A DNA stretch of 64,000 nucleotides from Actinobaculum suis (GCF_900102025.1 NZ_FNAU01000004.1:1-64000); one strand, 5' to 3'; shown: positions 1 to 9,259, numbered from the stretch's first letter. A program made the numbers and translations. The notes: generated from the sequence alone by a model not told the origin.

Positions 1-335
1 GCGTAGTTCATAGCCTGTTCAAAAGGCGTAACCATCTGGCCTTGGCGCATTTCTGCATGATCAAGATTGACGCCGATGGATTTCTGTTCGATGAGTGTTT
101 TCGCATCCGGAATGATGGCATCGATATAGCCACGCCGGGAGGTGCCTTCCTCGTAGCGCACGCCCGTGACGGTTTGAACTTCCGGCATGCCCATGACCGA
201 ACGCAGCAGATTACCCCAGAACTGTTGGGTATCGCCCTTTTCATAGCCGCGCCCGCGCCACGTTTCCGCGAAAGTCTGCGCGTTGTGGCGCCGCTGAGTT
301 TCGGTAAGCGTTGAACCTGTAACCTGTGCCGTCAT
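1..335 (-). CDS. MmeI-type restriction-modification enzyme, N-terminal fragment (cut by window edge)
   Basis: The reverse strand is open from an ATG to the left edge (111 codons). The peptide has the pattern AETWRGRGYEKGDTQQFW, then GYIDAIIPDAKTLIEQKS, then GQMVTPFEQAMNYA. This matches the N-terminal region of MmeI-like (type IIL/IIG) proteins, in which one chain carries an endonuclease, an adenine methyltransferase and a target-recognition domain. Only part of the N-terminal region is inside the window, so no methyltransferase motif can be checked. The start is supported by a TAACAT hexamer 7 bases upstream, as in other leaderless genes here; an in-frame ATG 9 bases further upstream overlaps that hexamer. 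Whether the gene is intact beyond the edge is unknown. Family assignment is from recalled sequence patterns. Confidence 0.75.
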   Translation of the reverse strand, partial: MTAQVTGSTLTETQRRHNAQTFAETWRGRGYEKGDTQQFWGNLLRSVMGMPEVQTVTGVRYEEGTSRRGYIDAIIPDAKTLIEQKSIGVNLDHAEMRQGQMVTPFEQAMNY

Positions 336-872
336 AGCCCCCATGTTAGCTGCAGGGTCCGACACAAAATTGTGGCGCAGGGTAACGCCGTCGCGAAATC
401 TAACACTTATTCGTGGATTGGCCGAAGTGTAACGGTATATAAAAGAGGAATACAGAGGAATACGCAGCGTAGCCCAATTGCCATAGGAGAAGGGGTCAAA
501 CGGCTTTGCGCGAAGCAGATCAGATCAGTCAACGCTCCCCTTTTCGAAAACTGCACTTTCATCTCGGAACAGCAAGCGCCCGTAGCGGTAAGCGCCTGTA
601 GCGGTAAAACGTCAAAAGCAGGAAGCTCCAATAGCGGCAAGTGCCAGTAGTACCTTCCACATCAGCAACACCCAAACCAGTACACCCAAACCAAAACACC
701 CGAACACCCGAACACCTGAAATAGTCCCGGGTTTCTCCCGCGTGCAGGCGCGGCTAGATAAGAGCTAAAGCGTGGCAAACTTCGAGTCCGAAGGTTTTTC
801 CCGCGCGCAGGCTTGGCTAGATATTATGGCTGCATGGCAACACGTGAGCGTGAGAGTGGGTGTGGATAAACC
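336..872. other. Non-coding interval with degenerate repeats
   Basis: No convincing gene is present. The stretch around 655-725 is a low-complexity run of CCCAAACCA / CACCCGAA units. Two copies of a roughly 30-base sequence ending in GGCTAGATA lie at about 729-758 and 794-823, the second just before the lacI-type gene, so they could be operator or promoter duplications. The short open frames here look like translated repeat sequence. Confidence 0.5.
343..348 (-). promoter_or_regulatory. -10 box of leaderless restriction-modification gene
   Basis: TAACAT on the reverse strand, followed by 7 bases and the ATG. No Shine-Dalgarno sequence is needed if transcription starts at the A of the ATG. 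Confidence 0.5.
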
Positions 873-1877
873 ATGACCGAGCACGCCAATGTAACTATCT
901 ACGACGTCGCTAAGCTTGCGGGCGTCTCGGCCTCCACGGTTTCGCGAACTTTCTCCTCGCCGGCGCGCGTGAGCGAGAAAACGGTTGCCAAGGTACATGA
1001 AGCCGCCCGCACGCTCGGCTACAAACAAACGGGATCGGTCTACTGGGAAGAATCGGAAAGTCCGCGCTTACTTGGAATCGTGATGGTAGAGATTGCGAAT
1101 CCGGTTTATCGCGATATTCTCAAGGGCTTCCAAGATGCCGCGGCGGCCAAGGGCTACAGCATGGTGGTGATCAATTCCCCGGGAACTCCCGAAACCGAGA
1201 AGCGGACTCTTAATGCGGTGCTTCCGTTCCTCGATGGCATCGCTTTTCCGATTTCTTACCTGAGCCTCGCGGAGATCCGTAAGTTCGGGCGCGCAAAGCC
1301 CGTAGTGCTAATCAATAGGCACGCCACTGGGCACACGTGCGTGGTTGCTGGTGTCAAACGTGGCGTCCACGAAATGTGCGAGCACCTGCAAGAACTCGGC
1401 CATACGCGGCTCACCTATTTAGCCGGGCCGGAACAATCATGGACGAACGCGTTCCGCTGGCGTGCTCTGCAACGCGAGTGCGAACAGCGGGGACTTTACG
1501 TGCGGCAGGTGCGTGGCCTCGTAGCGATGTTTGAAGGTGGGGAGAAAGCGGCTCGCAGGTGGCGGCCGGAACATGGCACCGCGGTGGTTGCGTTTAATGA
1601 CGCGATGGCGGTGGGTTTCATCCGCGAAATTCGCCGCCGGGGCATGGCAGTGCCGCAGGACGTCTCGGTAGTCGGTTTCGATAATTCGTATTTGGCTACC
1701 CTTGCCGATCCACCTCTCACCTCACTTTCCTCCGGTGGTGAAAACATCGGTCGCAAGGCGGCCGAATCGCTGATCTGGCAGAACAACAACCGCCGAATCC
1801 GGGAGCGCAAAACGTTCCTGCTTCCGGTTGAGTTCGCGGTGCGGGGTAGCACGGGCCCCGCCCCAGTGGTCCAATAG
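873..1877 (+). CDS. LacI-family transcriptional regulator
   Basis: A 334-residue LacI/GalR-type repressor. An N-terminal helix-turn-helix (residues about 8-55, TIYDVAKLAGVSASTVSRTF) and hinge precede a periplasmic-binding-protein-like sugar-sensing domain (about 65-325, with VVGFDNSYLA near the C-terminus), the usual length for the family. LacI regulators bind palindromic operators and release them on binding a sugar or derivative. The next gene, convergent, is a beta-glucuronidase, so a glucuronide-responsive role is a reasonable inference, but no clear operator was found upstream of either gene. The last codons lie inside a direct repeat that continues past the stop, so the extreme C-terminus may be recent. 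Confidence 0.9.
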   Translation: MTEHANVTIYDVAKLAGVSASTVSRTFSSPARVSEKTVAKVHEAARTLGYKQTGSVYWEESESPRLLGIVMVEIANPVYRDILKGFQDAAAAKGYSMVVINSPGTPETEKRTLNAVLPFLDGIAFPISYLSLAEIRKFGRAKPVVLINRHATGHTCVVAGVKRGVHEMCEHLQELGHTRLTYLAGPEQSWTNAFRWRALQRECEQRGLYVRQVRGLVAMFEGGEKAARRWRPEHGTAVVAFNDAMAVGFIREIRRRGMAVPQDVSVVGFDNSYLATLADPPLTSLSSGGENIGRKAAESLIWQNNNRRIRERKTFLLPVEFAVRGSTGPAPVVQ

Positions 1878-1945
1878 GGGTAGCGCGGGCCCCGCTCCGG
1901 CTGTACAAAAGTGGGAGAAAGGGCCCCGCCCCAGTAGTCCAATAG
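1846..1945. repeat. Degenerate 34-base direct repeats over the lacI 3' end
   Basis: The unit GGGCCCCGCCCCAGT(G/A)GTCC recurs with its flanks at about 1846-1877 and 1921-1945, with a more diverged copy at 1880-1911. The first copy includes the stop codon of the LacI-type regulator. Confidence 0.7.
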
Positions 1946-1961
1946 CGTTAGCACGGCACGC

Positions 1962-2015
1962 AAAAGGAGCCTGGTATTGGTCCGGGCCGGTAAAGCCAGA
2001 AACATACCAGGCTCC
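1962..2015 (-). terminator. Rho-independent terminator of the beta-glucuronidase gene
   Basis: An 11-base perfect stem (GGAGCCTGGTA with TACCAGGCTCC) is followed on the reverse strand by TTTT. It lies about 115 bases beyond the stop of the glucuronidase gene. The short T tract makes it a modest terminator. Confidence 0.65.
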
Positions 2016-2131
2016 CCATCTGCGGGATGCGTGCAAGAGGCAGGGCGGCTCTGCGAAAAACATAAACGCAGCGGGTGAGGCCCTGCCCGCTCTGCCTCGT
2101 AACTCGGAGCTAAGCGCCTCTAGACCAGGAG

Positions 2132-3910
2132 CTAGGCGCCTTGTTCCTCCTTCAGCCGGAGCCAGCGTTCACGCACTTTGTAGGCATTGAGCTTGGGCTG
2201 GCGGTCGCGGGTAAACATACCCTTCTTGTTCCCCGCCACGCGCATGGTGCCCGGAACGGTCTGGAAATCGGCGAAGTTCCACATCTGTTCACCCTGGATC
2301 TGCGGGTAGTCGTCAAACACGCGGTGGAACATGGCGAGGTTATCTGCCTGGAACTCTTCGGACCACGGGCGGGCGAAGAAGTCCTTGTTGCCGTTTAGCG
2401 TATCTGGGCCGTACTCGGTAAAGATGATTGGCTTGCCGGGGAAACGTTCGATCCAGCCGTCGATTTCGCGGCGTAGCGCCGCTTCGGCGTCGTTCAGTTT
2501 GCCCGTGTTCACATACCAGCCGTAATAGCGGTTGAGCATGATGACGTCGAACAGGTCGGTAATCTTCTCAACGTCCGGGGTCGAGAGCATGACGTTCACG
2601 TAACCAACCGGGCGGGTCGGGTCAGCTTCCCGTGCCAGTTCGACGAGTGGTTTGAAGTATTCGCGGGAAGGGTCCGTGTTCGTTTCCGGTTCGTTAGCAA
2701 TCGACCAGATGACGACCGACGGGTGGTTTTTGTCGCGCGCAATGAGGTTGCGAATTTCGCGAGCGTGCGCCTCTTGGGTGGTCTTGTTTACCGTTTCTTC
2801 GGAGAAGGTGGTGAAGCCCTGCGAGCCGAAGATACCGCCGCCAATGCCCATGTTCAAACCAACAGCGGGGGTTTCGTCGATTACCACCCAACCCTGTTCG
2901 TCCGCGTAGTCCATGACTTCTTCGGCATACGGGTAGTGCGAGGTGCGGAAGGAATTCGCACCCTGCCAACGCATGATGTCAAAATCGTTGATCATCGAAA
3001 CGTCGTCGTGCTGCTTCCCGCGAATGTAGTTGTCTTCGTGGCGGCCGTAACCGCGGAAGTAGAACGGCTTGCCGTTGATCTTGAACACGCCGTCCTCGAT
3101 CGTCACGGTGCGGATGCCGAAGCGCTGCGGGTAGACGTCGCTATCGGCCGTCACCTCGAGCGTGTATAGCGCGCCGTGGCCGGGAGCCCAGAAATCAGCG
3201 TTTGCGACTCGCAGTTCACCCGTGGCACCTTCGCCAGCGGCAACTTCCGTGCCGGTAGCGTCCAGCACGCGCACCGAAACCTGCTGCGCACCGTTGGCGA
3301 CGACGTCGTACTTCACCACACCGTCCGTGCCGTCAATGTCGGTAACAATCGTGACATCTTGTACGGCAACCGCGGGGCGGGTGTAAAGCGAGACACTGCG
3401 GTGAATACCGGCGTAGTTGTAGAAATCGTGGAAATAGTGCTGCACATCGTTGCCGTCCACGTCTTGATCCACATAGCCCGGCGGGATGGAATTCCAACCG
3501 AGGCGATTATCAACCGCCACCGTAATCGTGAATTCTTCGCCTGCCTGCACCTGATCTGTAATATCGGCTTCGAAGGGCAGGTACCCGCCCACATGGCTCA
3601 CTACTTCGGTGCCATTAACAAACACCGTGGCTTCGTGCGTTGCCGAGCCGAAATGCAGGATTAGACGATCTTCGCCAAACTTGGGAGCGAAGGTAGTGGT
3701 CTGGTACCACACGTAACCAACGTGGTCATGCGTGGCATTATCGATGAAGACGTCGTTGTACGACCCAGGTACTGCCATCTTGCGGTTGGTGTCGAGCGGG
3801 CCGGCGAACCATTTTTCCGCAAAGCCGGAATTGTTTGTATCGACCTTGAAATCCCAGGTGCCGTTCAGCGACTTAACCTGGCGCGAACGGGATTCTCTCA
3901 CACGTAACAT
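2132..3910 (-). CDS. uidA: Beta-glucuronidase (glycoside hydrolase family 2)
   Basis: This 592-residue protein hydrolyses beta-D-glucuronides and releases glucuronic acid; E. coli UidA is about 603 residues. The order is a sugar-binding jelly-roll domain, an immunoglobulin-like domain and a TIM barrel. The acid/base glutamate is in SIANEPETN (about E407) and the nucleophile in FTEYGPDT (about E497). The NxK signature that recognises the glucuronate carboxylate is present in AGNKKGMF, which separates it from beta-galactosidases. No signal peptide is seen, so it is cytoplasmic. AAAGGAG sits just before the ATG. The convergent LacI gene is the likely regulator. No glucuronide transporter is adjacent; the next gene is a SulP anion transporter. 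In a host-associated bacterium the enzyme could act on host or drug glucuronides (inference). Confidence 0.93.
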   Translation of the reverse strand: MLRVRESRSRQVKSLNGTWDFKVDTNNSGFAEKWFAGPLDTNRKMAVPGSYNDVFIDNATHDHVGYVWYQTTTFAPKFGEDRLILHFGSATHEATVFVNGTEVVSHVGGYLPFEADITDQVQAGEEFTITVAVDNRLGWNSIPPGYVDQDVDGNDVQHYFHDFYNYAGIHRSVSLYTRPAVAVQDVTIVTDIDGTDGVVKYDVVANGAQQVSVRVLDATGTEVAAGEGATGELRVANADFWAPGHGALYTLEVTADSDVYPQRFGIRTVTIEDGVFKINGKPFYFRGYGRHEDNYIRGKQHDDVSMINDFDIMRWQGANSFRTSHYPYAEEVMDYADEQGWVVIDETPAVGLNMGIGGGIFGSQGFTTFSEETVNKTTQEAHAREIRNLIARDKNHPSVVIWSIANEPETNTDPSREYFKPLVELAREADPTRPVGYVNVMLSTPDVEKITDLFDVIMLNRYYGWYVNTGKLNDAEAALRREIDGWIERFPGKPIIFTEYGPDTLNGNKDFFARPWSEEFQADNLAMFHRVFDDYPQIQGEQMWNFADFQTVPGTMRVAGNKKGMFTRDRQPKLNAYKVRERWLRLKEEQGA

Positions 3911-4097
3911 ATTGGCTCCTTTACCAAAGATGTAGCTTGTTCCACTCCAGTATCTCGGAATATGGCACCGTAGCGGTCAAGTTGCCAAAAGTTGCAGGCG
4001 GCCGTGGCCGCCCCAGCTACTAGCCGGTGGCCGGTAGCTAGCAGTCGGTTAGCCGGGAATTAGTTGCAGGCAGCTAAAACCTGGTCACGTGTGAAAG

Positions 4098-5588
4098 CTA
4101 ATCAACACCCCAGAGGCGGTTCAGCATCTTTTGCGAACGGCCGCCTTCGCGCAAGCCAGTCACGCGCATGGTCTTGCCCTGTTTGCGATATTTTTCGTGG
4201 ATCGAATGCAAGGTGGAAACCGCGGAAGCGTCCCAAAGAACGGTTCCGGTTAGGTCCACGGTTACCGGCGAAGTGTCTTCATTGAAGGCGAAGGAGTAGA
4301 AGAGATCATTCGAGGAGGCGAAGAACAGCAACCCTCTGATCCGATACGTGGTGCCTTCCGGAGTGCTTTCCCGCTCTAGCTCCGTGAACTGGGAAACGTT
4401 ATGTGTGAACACAATAATTGCCACTACCACGCCGGCAATCACGCCGATCGCCAAGTTTCCGGTAGATACCGTGAGTATCACCGTCACCAGCATGATGAAA
4501 GTTTCGGAAAATGGCATCACGCGCAACGTGGAAGGTTTGAGCGAATTCCAATCCATGGTGCTCACCACCACGGTTAGCATTACGGCCACCAGGGCTGCCA
4601 TCGGAATCAGCCCGGTAATATCGCCGAGTGCCACCACCAATACGAGGAGAAATATCCCGGAAACCAGGGTGGAAAGGCGGGTACGAGCACCGGCCTGGAT
4701 GCCTACTACGGTCTGCCCCACCATTCCGCAACCGCCAATGCCGCCAAATAGGCCGGCCACCAGGTTAGCAATGCCTTGCCCCCAAGTTTCTCGGGACTTA
4801 ACCGAATAGGTTTGCGTCGCATCATCCACAATATTCGCGGTGAGCAGGGATTCCATCGTGGCCACCAAAGCCATCGCAAAGGCGTACGGGAAAATGATCT
4901 GCAAAGTTTCCCAGGCCAGTGGCACCTGCGGGATCAGCAAGGTAGGCCAAGAGGAAGGCAATTCGCCCATATCTCCAACCGTGGGTACGCCAATACCCGT
5001 CACGACGACGAAGATGGTGAGGACCACGATGGCCACCAAAGAGGAAGGGATCGCCTTCGTCAATTTGGGGAGCAACCAGACGATGAGCACGCCCGCAACA
5101 ACTAGTGGGTAAACCTGCCACGGCACATTAATTAGATGCGGCAACTGGGCCGAGAAAATCAAAATGGCCAGCGCATTTAGGAAGCCAATATTTACGGATC
5201 GGGGAATGAAACGCATCAACCGTGCCACCCCGGCCACACCCATAATGATTTGCAGCAGGCCGCCAAGCAATACCGTGGCAATCAAATAGTCCATGCCGTA
5301 ATCGCGCATTACCGGCGCAATTACAAGTGCCACCGAACCGGCAGCCCCGCTCATCATGGCCGGCCGCCCTCCGGTAAACGCGATCGTGATCGCAATCGCC
5401 GCGGAAGCAAAAAGGCCGACCTTCGGGTCTACGCCCGCCACAATCGAAAATGAGAGCGCTTCCGGAATCATTGCGAATGCCACCACCAGGCCGGCAAGTA
5501 CTTCCGTAATAAACGTCCGTCCGGAAGAAAATGCGGTCTTAAACGACCCAATGGTGTCTAATGCAGTTGGCCGCGTCTTGTGAGGCAT
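4098..5588 (-). CDS. SulP-family anion transporter with STAS domain
   Basis: A 496-residue SLC26/SulP-type permease. Residues about 10-385 form multiple membrane helices, with the family sequence VAFAMIPEALSFSIVAGVDP near the N-terminus. A STAS domain follows (about 395-490, with VTVDLTGTVLWDASAV). Family members move sulfate, bicarbonate or other anions; the substrate cannot be read from sequence. The gene stands alone on its strand, about 190 bases upstream of the glucuronidase gene, with which it may or may not be co-transcribed. Length and domain order are normal. Confidence 0.9.
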   Translation of the reverse strand: MPHKTRPTALDTIGSFKTAFSSGRTFITEVLAGLVVAFAMIPEALSFSIVAGVDPKVGLFASAAIAITIAFTGGRPAMMSGAAGSVALVIAPVMRDYGMDYLIATVLLGGLLQIIMGVAGVARLMRFIPRSVNIGFLNALAILIFSAQLPHLINVPWQVYPLVVAGVLIVWLLPKLTKAIPSSLVAIVVLTIFVVVTGIGVPTVGDMGELPSSWPTLLIPQVPLAWETLQIIFPYAFAMALVATMESLLTANIVDDATQTYSVKSRETWGQGIANLVAGLFGGIGGCGMVGQTVVGIQAGARTRLSTLVSGIFLLVLVVALGDITGLIPMAALVAVMLTVVVSTMDWNSLKPSTLRVMPFSETFIMLVTVILTVSTGNLAIGVIAGVVVAIIVFTHNVSQFTELERESTPEGTTYRIRGLLFFASSNDLFYSFAFNEDTSPVTVDLTGTVLWDASAVSTLHSIHEKYRKQGKTMRVTGLREGGRSQKMLNRLWGVD

Positions 5589-5797
5589 GGGCTTCTAACT
5601 CTCTTTCTTGCGGTGCGTGCAAAACAGCAGAATTGTTAGGCTATCGCATACCTGTAGCACTTGTAGTGCCGCCCTGGTCACAAAAGTTGCAATGCTAGGG
5701 CAGAATGCCAGCGGCCCGCATAGATCACGTATGGCGTTTTAGTTCCAAAGTCCTTACAGTTCAGAAAGTACGGGTCGTGGCCTAAAACTTGCCGGTT

Positions 5798-5858
5798 AAA
5801 AAACCGCGGGCAGGGCCCAAGCCAAGGTATAAACCCGGTTTGTGCCCCGCCCGCGGCC
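5798..5858 (-). terminator. Rho-independent terminator of the psu operon
   Basis: CCGCGGGC pairs with GCCCGCGG around a 37-base loop; on the reverse strand the stem is followed directly by TTTTTT. It lies just after the stop of the MFS gene. The remaining roughly 210 bases up to the SulP gene (5589-5797) show no gene. Confidence 0.8.
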
Positions 5859-5893
5859 CTAATAATTGTATTTAGGCCTGCGCGGAAAGCAGT

Positions 5894-7336
5894 TTAGGCT
5901 TGCGCGGAAGCGGAGTCGCTAACGTCGTCGGGCCGGGGAATCAGGGAGGAGAAGGCCAGCGCGCACAGCACCAGCGCCGCCCCGCCAATAATCGCCCACC
6001 GGTAGCCGGCAAGCACGTCGGCACTTTGCCCCACGAAGGTGTTGATCGCGTAAAGGATCGCGAAGCTCAAACCGGCACCCAGGTTGAAGGCACCGGAATT
6101 CATGCCGGGCAGGTAACCCTGGTTATCGGCCGGGCTGAGTACCACACCCAAACCGTTGAGCATAATGTTGACGATACCCGCGTAGGTAATACCCACCGCG
6201 ATGCTAATGAGCAAGAGCAGCAGGCGCGTGGGCCGATCGGCTACGAAAGCGGTGAAGAAAAGCAAGCAACTGGTGAGCAACAGACCCACCTGCAATACGC
6301 GCTTGTAACCGAAACGGGAGGCCAACTGGCCACTGATCGGACCCATGAGCAGGCCGGCAATCGCGTACGGGGAAAGCGTCCAGAAGGAAACTTCAGCGGC
6401 GCTAATTCCCGGGCCTACCGTCGCGTCTTGTGCCAAGCCTGGCACCAGCCCGTTCATCACCGCGAAAACGCCGGTCATGGTCAGCAAAGTGGTACCTAGC
6501 AGAGCCCAAGTGCGGCGTTGCTTCAAATACGTGGTGGTAACTAGCGGGTGTTCCACCCGGTTTTCCACCTGCCAGAAAATCCAGAAGGCAATAATTGCTA
6601 CCACGATGAGTGCGCCGAAGAGCGCCCAGTTCGCTTCGGCCAGTTTGCCGGCCTCGTTGAAGGCAAAGTAGAGAGCGGCAAGCACGATCACCAGCGGGAA
6701 CGTGCCCTTCCAGTCCATGGGTACCTGTTCTTCCGCGCGCGATTCTACGGTGCCGTGCCAGATCGCGAAGACGGCGATCAAGCACACCACGGCCATCACA
6801 AAGAACACGGACTGGAAACCCCATTTATCGGCGAGCCAGCCGCCTGCCAAGGCATCCACACCCGCAATACCGCCGTTGATTGCGGTGAGCACAGACATAA
6901 GTTTGGCGTATTGGCGATTATCGGGCACCTGTACGTGCAACATAATCAGTGCCATGGGAACCACCGGCCCGGCCACGCCCTGAATAACGCGGCCCACGGC
7001 CAATAGGGGCACTCCGCCCACATATGCGGAAAGTCCGGAGATCACGCACCCGATTCCGGTAATGGCGAGCATCCACAGCATGATGCGGCGCCGGCCAATC
7101 AGGTCGCCCCAGCGGGGGAGGAAGAGGGAGAACAGCGCGGCCGCGGCGAAGAATGCTGTTTGGGTAAGGCCAATTTGGCTGGCATCAACACCGAGCTGGT
7201 GTTCCATAGTCACCAGGGCGGGGGAGAGCATGGAAGCGTTGAGTTGGAAGGCGAAGATCGCGGCAATGAGCGCGATCATAAGCACCGGAACACTTGGTGT
7301 TTTATCCACGACTCTGCGGGAGGTAGTGGTTTTCAT
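5894..7336 (-). CDS. MFS transporter of the pseudouridine operon
   Basis: A 480-residue major facilitator of the DHA2-like kind, with 12-14 predicted membrane helices. The MFS loop motif appears as RWGDLIGRRR (about residue 75) and the antiporter-type motif as GRVIQGVAGPVVPM (about 115). It is the third gene of a unit with pseudouridine-5'-phosphate glycosidase and a PfkB kinase, so pseudouridine or a related nucleoside is the likely substrate (inference from context; DHA2 proteins are more often drug exporters). GAGGAG precedes the ATG at good spacing. A 104-base gap with a strong hairpin separates it from the kinase gene, which may make its expression different from the two enzymes. Confidence 0.85.
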   Translation of the reverse strand: MKTTTSRRVVDKTPSVPVLMIALIAAIFAFQLNASMLSPALVTMEHQLGVDASQIGLTQTAFFAAAALFSLFLPRWGDLIGRRRIMLWMLAITGIGCVISGLSAYVGGVPLLAVGRVIQGVAGPVVPMALIMLHVQVPDNRQYAKLMSVLTAINGGIAGVDALAGGWLADKWGFQSVFFVMAVVCLIAVFAIWHGTVESRAEEQVPMDWKGTFPLVIVLAALYFAFNEAGKLAEANWALFGALIVVAIIAFWIFWQVENRVEHPLVTTTYLKQRRTWALLGTTLLTMTGVFAVMNGLVPGLAQDATVGPGISAAEVSFWTLSPYAIAGLLMGPISGQLASRFGYKRVLQVGLLLTSCLLFFTAFVADRPTRLLLLLISIAVGITYAGIVNIMLNGLGVVLSPADNQGYLPGMNSGAFNLGAGLSFAILYAINTFVGQSADVLAGYRWAIIGGAALVLCALAFSSLIPRPDDVSDSASAQA

Positions 7337-7370
7337 AGGTGGCTCCTCTTTGAGCTAGTAGGGGTTCAGA

Positions 7371-7413
7371 CGGGCGGGCGGGCCTAGTCGAAAACTATGG
7401 TCCCGCCCGCCCG
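7371..7413. promoter_or_regulatory. Strong intercistronic hairpin between kinase and MFS genes
   Basis: A perfect 12-base GC stem (CGGGCGGGCGGG with CCCGCCCGCCCG) and a 19-base loop. No T tract follows on either strand, so it is more like an mRNA-stabilising or partial-attenuation element than a full terminator. The sequence ATTACTATAGG is duplicated next to it at 7424-7434 and 7437-7447, overlapping the kinase stop codon. Confidence 0.6.
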
Positions 7414-7440
7414 CGCAAGTTTATTACTATAGGTTGATTA

Positions 7441-8337
7441 CTATAGGTCTGCGAGCTCATCCTCGCGTGGTTCGGTGGCACCTGGTGAGTACAACACGCG
7501 GCGGGCCAGCGCATGACCATCTTCGGTAGCGCGGATCACATCGCGATGACGCAAATATGAGGCGAGGAAACCGGCGTTGAAAGCATCGCCAGCTCCCGTC
7601 ATATCGCGCGGATTCTTGGCAGGTTTCACCGGCACGGTAGCGTGCAGTTTTCCTTCGATAAATATCTTGGTGGCATTTTTACCCGCCCGGGCCAGGAGGG
7701 TAGTTTCCGGCAGTTCGGCTAGGAATTCTCCCGGCTGGTCGCCGTGCGCGAGGTCCATGTATTTTGTTTCGTCTTCATTGGCAGAAACAAAATCTGGGCG
7801 CAGTTCGCGCATTAGCTCTTTGAATTTATCGATACCGAAAAAGTCGATCATTCCCGTGGAAGAAACATCGAAGGAAAGCATTTTGCCCTGTGCTTTCACT
7901 TGCTTCGCGGCCGCAATCACGGAATCGGCGGTGGGGTTGCCTTGGAGCGAATAACCGGTGATGTGCAGCAATTCGATGCCGTCCAGCCACTCCGGGGCAA
8001 TGGTTTGTAATTGCCCGGAAGCCCCGCGCGAAGGAAACATATTCCGTTCGCCATGGTCGTTGATCATAACCACGATCATTCCGGTAGCGTCCGCCACCTG
8101 GCATTTCACCTCCACTCCGTGGCTTTCCAGTTCCCGGGTGAGGGTGATCCCCGCTAGGTCATCGCCTACGCAACCGATAAAACGCGTGGGGTAGCGGCTA
8201 CCCGCGAAGGCCGCCACATTTGCGGCAGAACCTCCGCGGGTCATGGTGATCTCAGACCTGGTATCAGTTGCCGGGCGCACCGGTTCCTGTAACCAGATCA
8301 CGATGTCTTGAACAATATCTCCTATAACACCTAGCAT
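7441..8337 (-). CDS. psuK: PfkB-family kinase, probable pseudouridine kinase
   Basis: A 298-residue ribokinase/PfkB protein. An N-terminal substrate-binding motif (TRGGSAANVAAFA, about residues 33-45) and a C-terminal DMTGAGDAFNAGF (about 245-257) with the catalytic aspartate and anion hole are intact. PfkB kinases phosphorylate sugars or nucleosides with ATP. Because the gene lies 16 bases after psuG, its substrate is most likely pseudouridine, giving pseudouridine 5'-phosphate for PsuG. No good Shine-Dalgarno is seen before the ATG, so translation may depend on coupling with psuG. Alternative: a kinase for another ribonucleoside or ribose. Confidence 0.85.
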   Translation of the reverse strand: MLGVIGDIVQDIVIWLQEPVRPATDTRSEITMTRGGSAANVAAFAGSRYPTRFIGCVGDDLAGITLTRELESHGVEVKCQVADATGMIVVMINDHGERNMFPSRGASGQLQTIAPEWLDGIELLHITGYSLQGNPTADSVIAAAKQVKAQGKMLSFDVSSTGMIDFFGIDKFKELMRELRPDFVSANEDETKYMDLAHGDQPGEFLAELPETTLLARAGKNATKIFIEGKLHATVPVKPAKNPRDMTGAGDAFNAGFLASYLRHRDVIRATEDGHALARRVLYSPGATEPREDELADL

Positions 8338-8353
8338 GACGCATCAGTTTTTC

Positions 8354-9259
8354 TTAGGAGGCAAGTGCCGCGGCGATATCTGCGGCCACGCGCGCATTGT
8401 TGAAGTACAGGGCTACATTGGCGTCCAGGCTGGCATTGTTGGTTTCCTGGCGAATGAACTCGAGCAGGAAGGGCGTTACTGCTTGGCCTTCCACGTTCTG
8501 ATCTTCCAGGGCCTGCCAAGCCTTTTCGATGATTACGTCCAAGCCTTCCGGATCGAGCTGTTCGGCTTCCGGAACCGGGTTGCCCACGCAGATCGCTTCC
8601 GAAAGGCCCATATCCCGCATGGTGTTGAAAATAGTGGCCACTTCTTCCGGCGATTCCACGCGGTTGGCCAGCTTGTAACCGGAATCGGCCACGTAGAAGC
8701 CCGGGTAGTTGTTCGTCTGGTAGCCCACTACCGGCACCGAAAGGGTTTCGAATCGTTCCAGGGTGGCGTGAATGTCCAGCACGGCCTTCGCACCCGAGCT
8801 CACCAGTACGATCGGATACTTGGCCAAAGCCAACAGATCGGCAGATTCGTCAAAGTTTTCGGAAGCGCCATGATGTACGCCGCCCAGACCGCCGGTGGCG
8901 AAGACCTTGATACCGGCCTTGTATGCCAAGAAAGTGGTGGCCGCGATCGTGGTGCCGCCATTCTTCTTGGTTACAGCACCGTAAGCCAGGTCCCGGATGG
9001 AGGCCTTGAAGACGTCGTCGTCCTCACTAAGTTCCTTGATCTGTTCCGGGGTGAGGCCTACCGTGGGCACGCCGTGGTATACGCCGATGGTAGCCGGAAC
9101 GGCACCTTGGGCGCGGATAGCTTCTTCGCCTTCGAGCGCCACTTCGTAGTTGCGGGGGCGCGGCAACCCGTGCGTGAAAATGGTGGATTCGAGGGCAACA
9201 ACCGGCTTGCCCGCCGCTACCGCGGCCACGATGGAATCAGCAATTTTAATGGAAGCCAT
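8354..9259 (-). CDS. psuG: Pseudouridine-5'-phosphate glycosidase
   Basis: A 301-residue member of the PsuG/indigoidine-synthase-A-like family. It cleaves the C-C bond of pseudouridine 5'-phosphate to uracil and ribose 5-phosphate. Family catalytic residues are present: glutamate in ALESTIFTHG (E24), lysine in FKASIRD (K85), the acidic segment FDESADL (D137/D141) that corresponds to the metal ligand, and lysine in SSGAKAVLD (K158). Length is normal and the ATG follows GGAAAG. It is the first gene of the unit and is transcribed away from a LysR-type gene across a 102-base spacer that carries inverted repeats. The unit would salvage the modified base from degraded RNA. Confidence 0.93.
   Translation of the reverse strand: MASIKIADSIVAAVAAGKPVVALESTIFTHGLPRPRNYEVALEGEEAIRAQGAVPATIGVYHGVPTVGLTPEQIKELSEDDDVFKASIRDLAYGAVTKKNGGTTIAATTFLAYKAGIKVFATGGLGGVHHGASENFDESADLLALAKYPIVLVSSGAKAVLDIHATLERFETLSVPVVGYQTNNYPGFYVADSGYKLANRVESPEEVATIFNTMRDMGLSEAICVGNPVPEAEQLDPEGLDVIIEKAWQALEDQNVEGQAVTPFLLEFIRQETNNASLDANVALYFNNARVAADIAAALAS

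Noticed and set aside
372-650. 92-codon open frame after the restriction enzyme start
   Set aside because: Atypical composition and translated repeat sequence; no ribosome-binding site.
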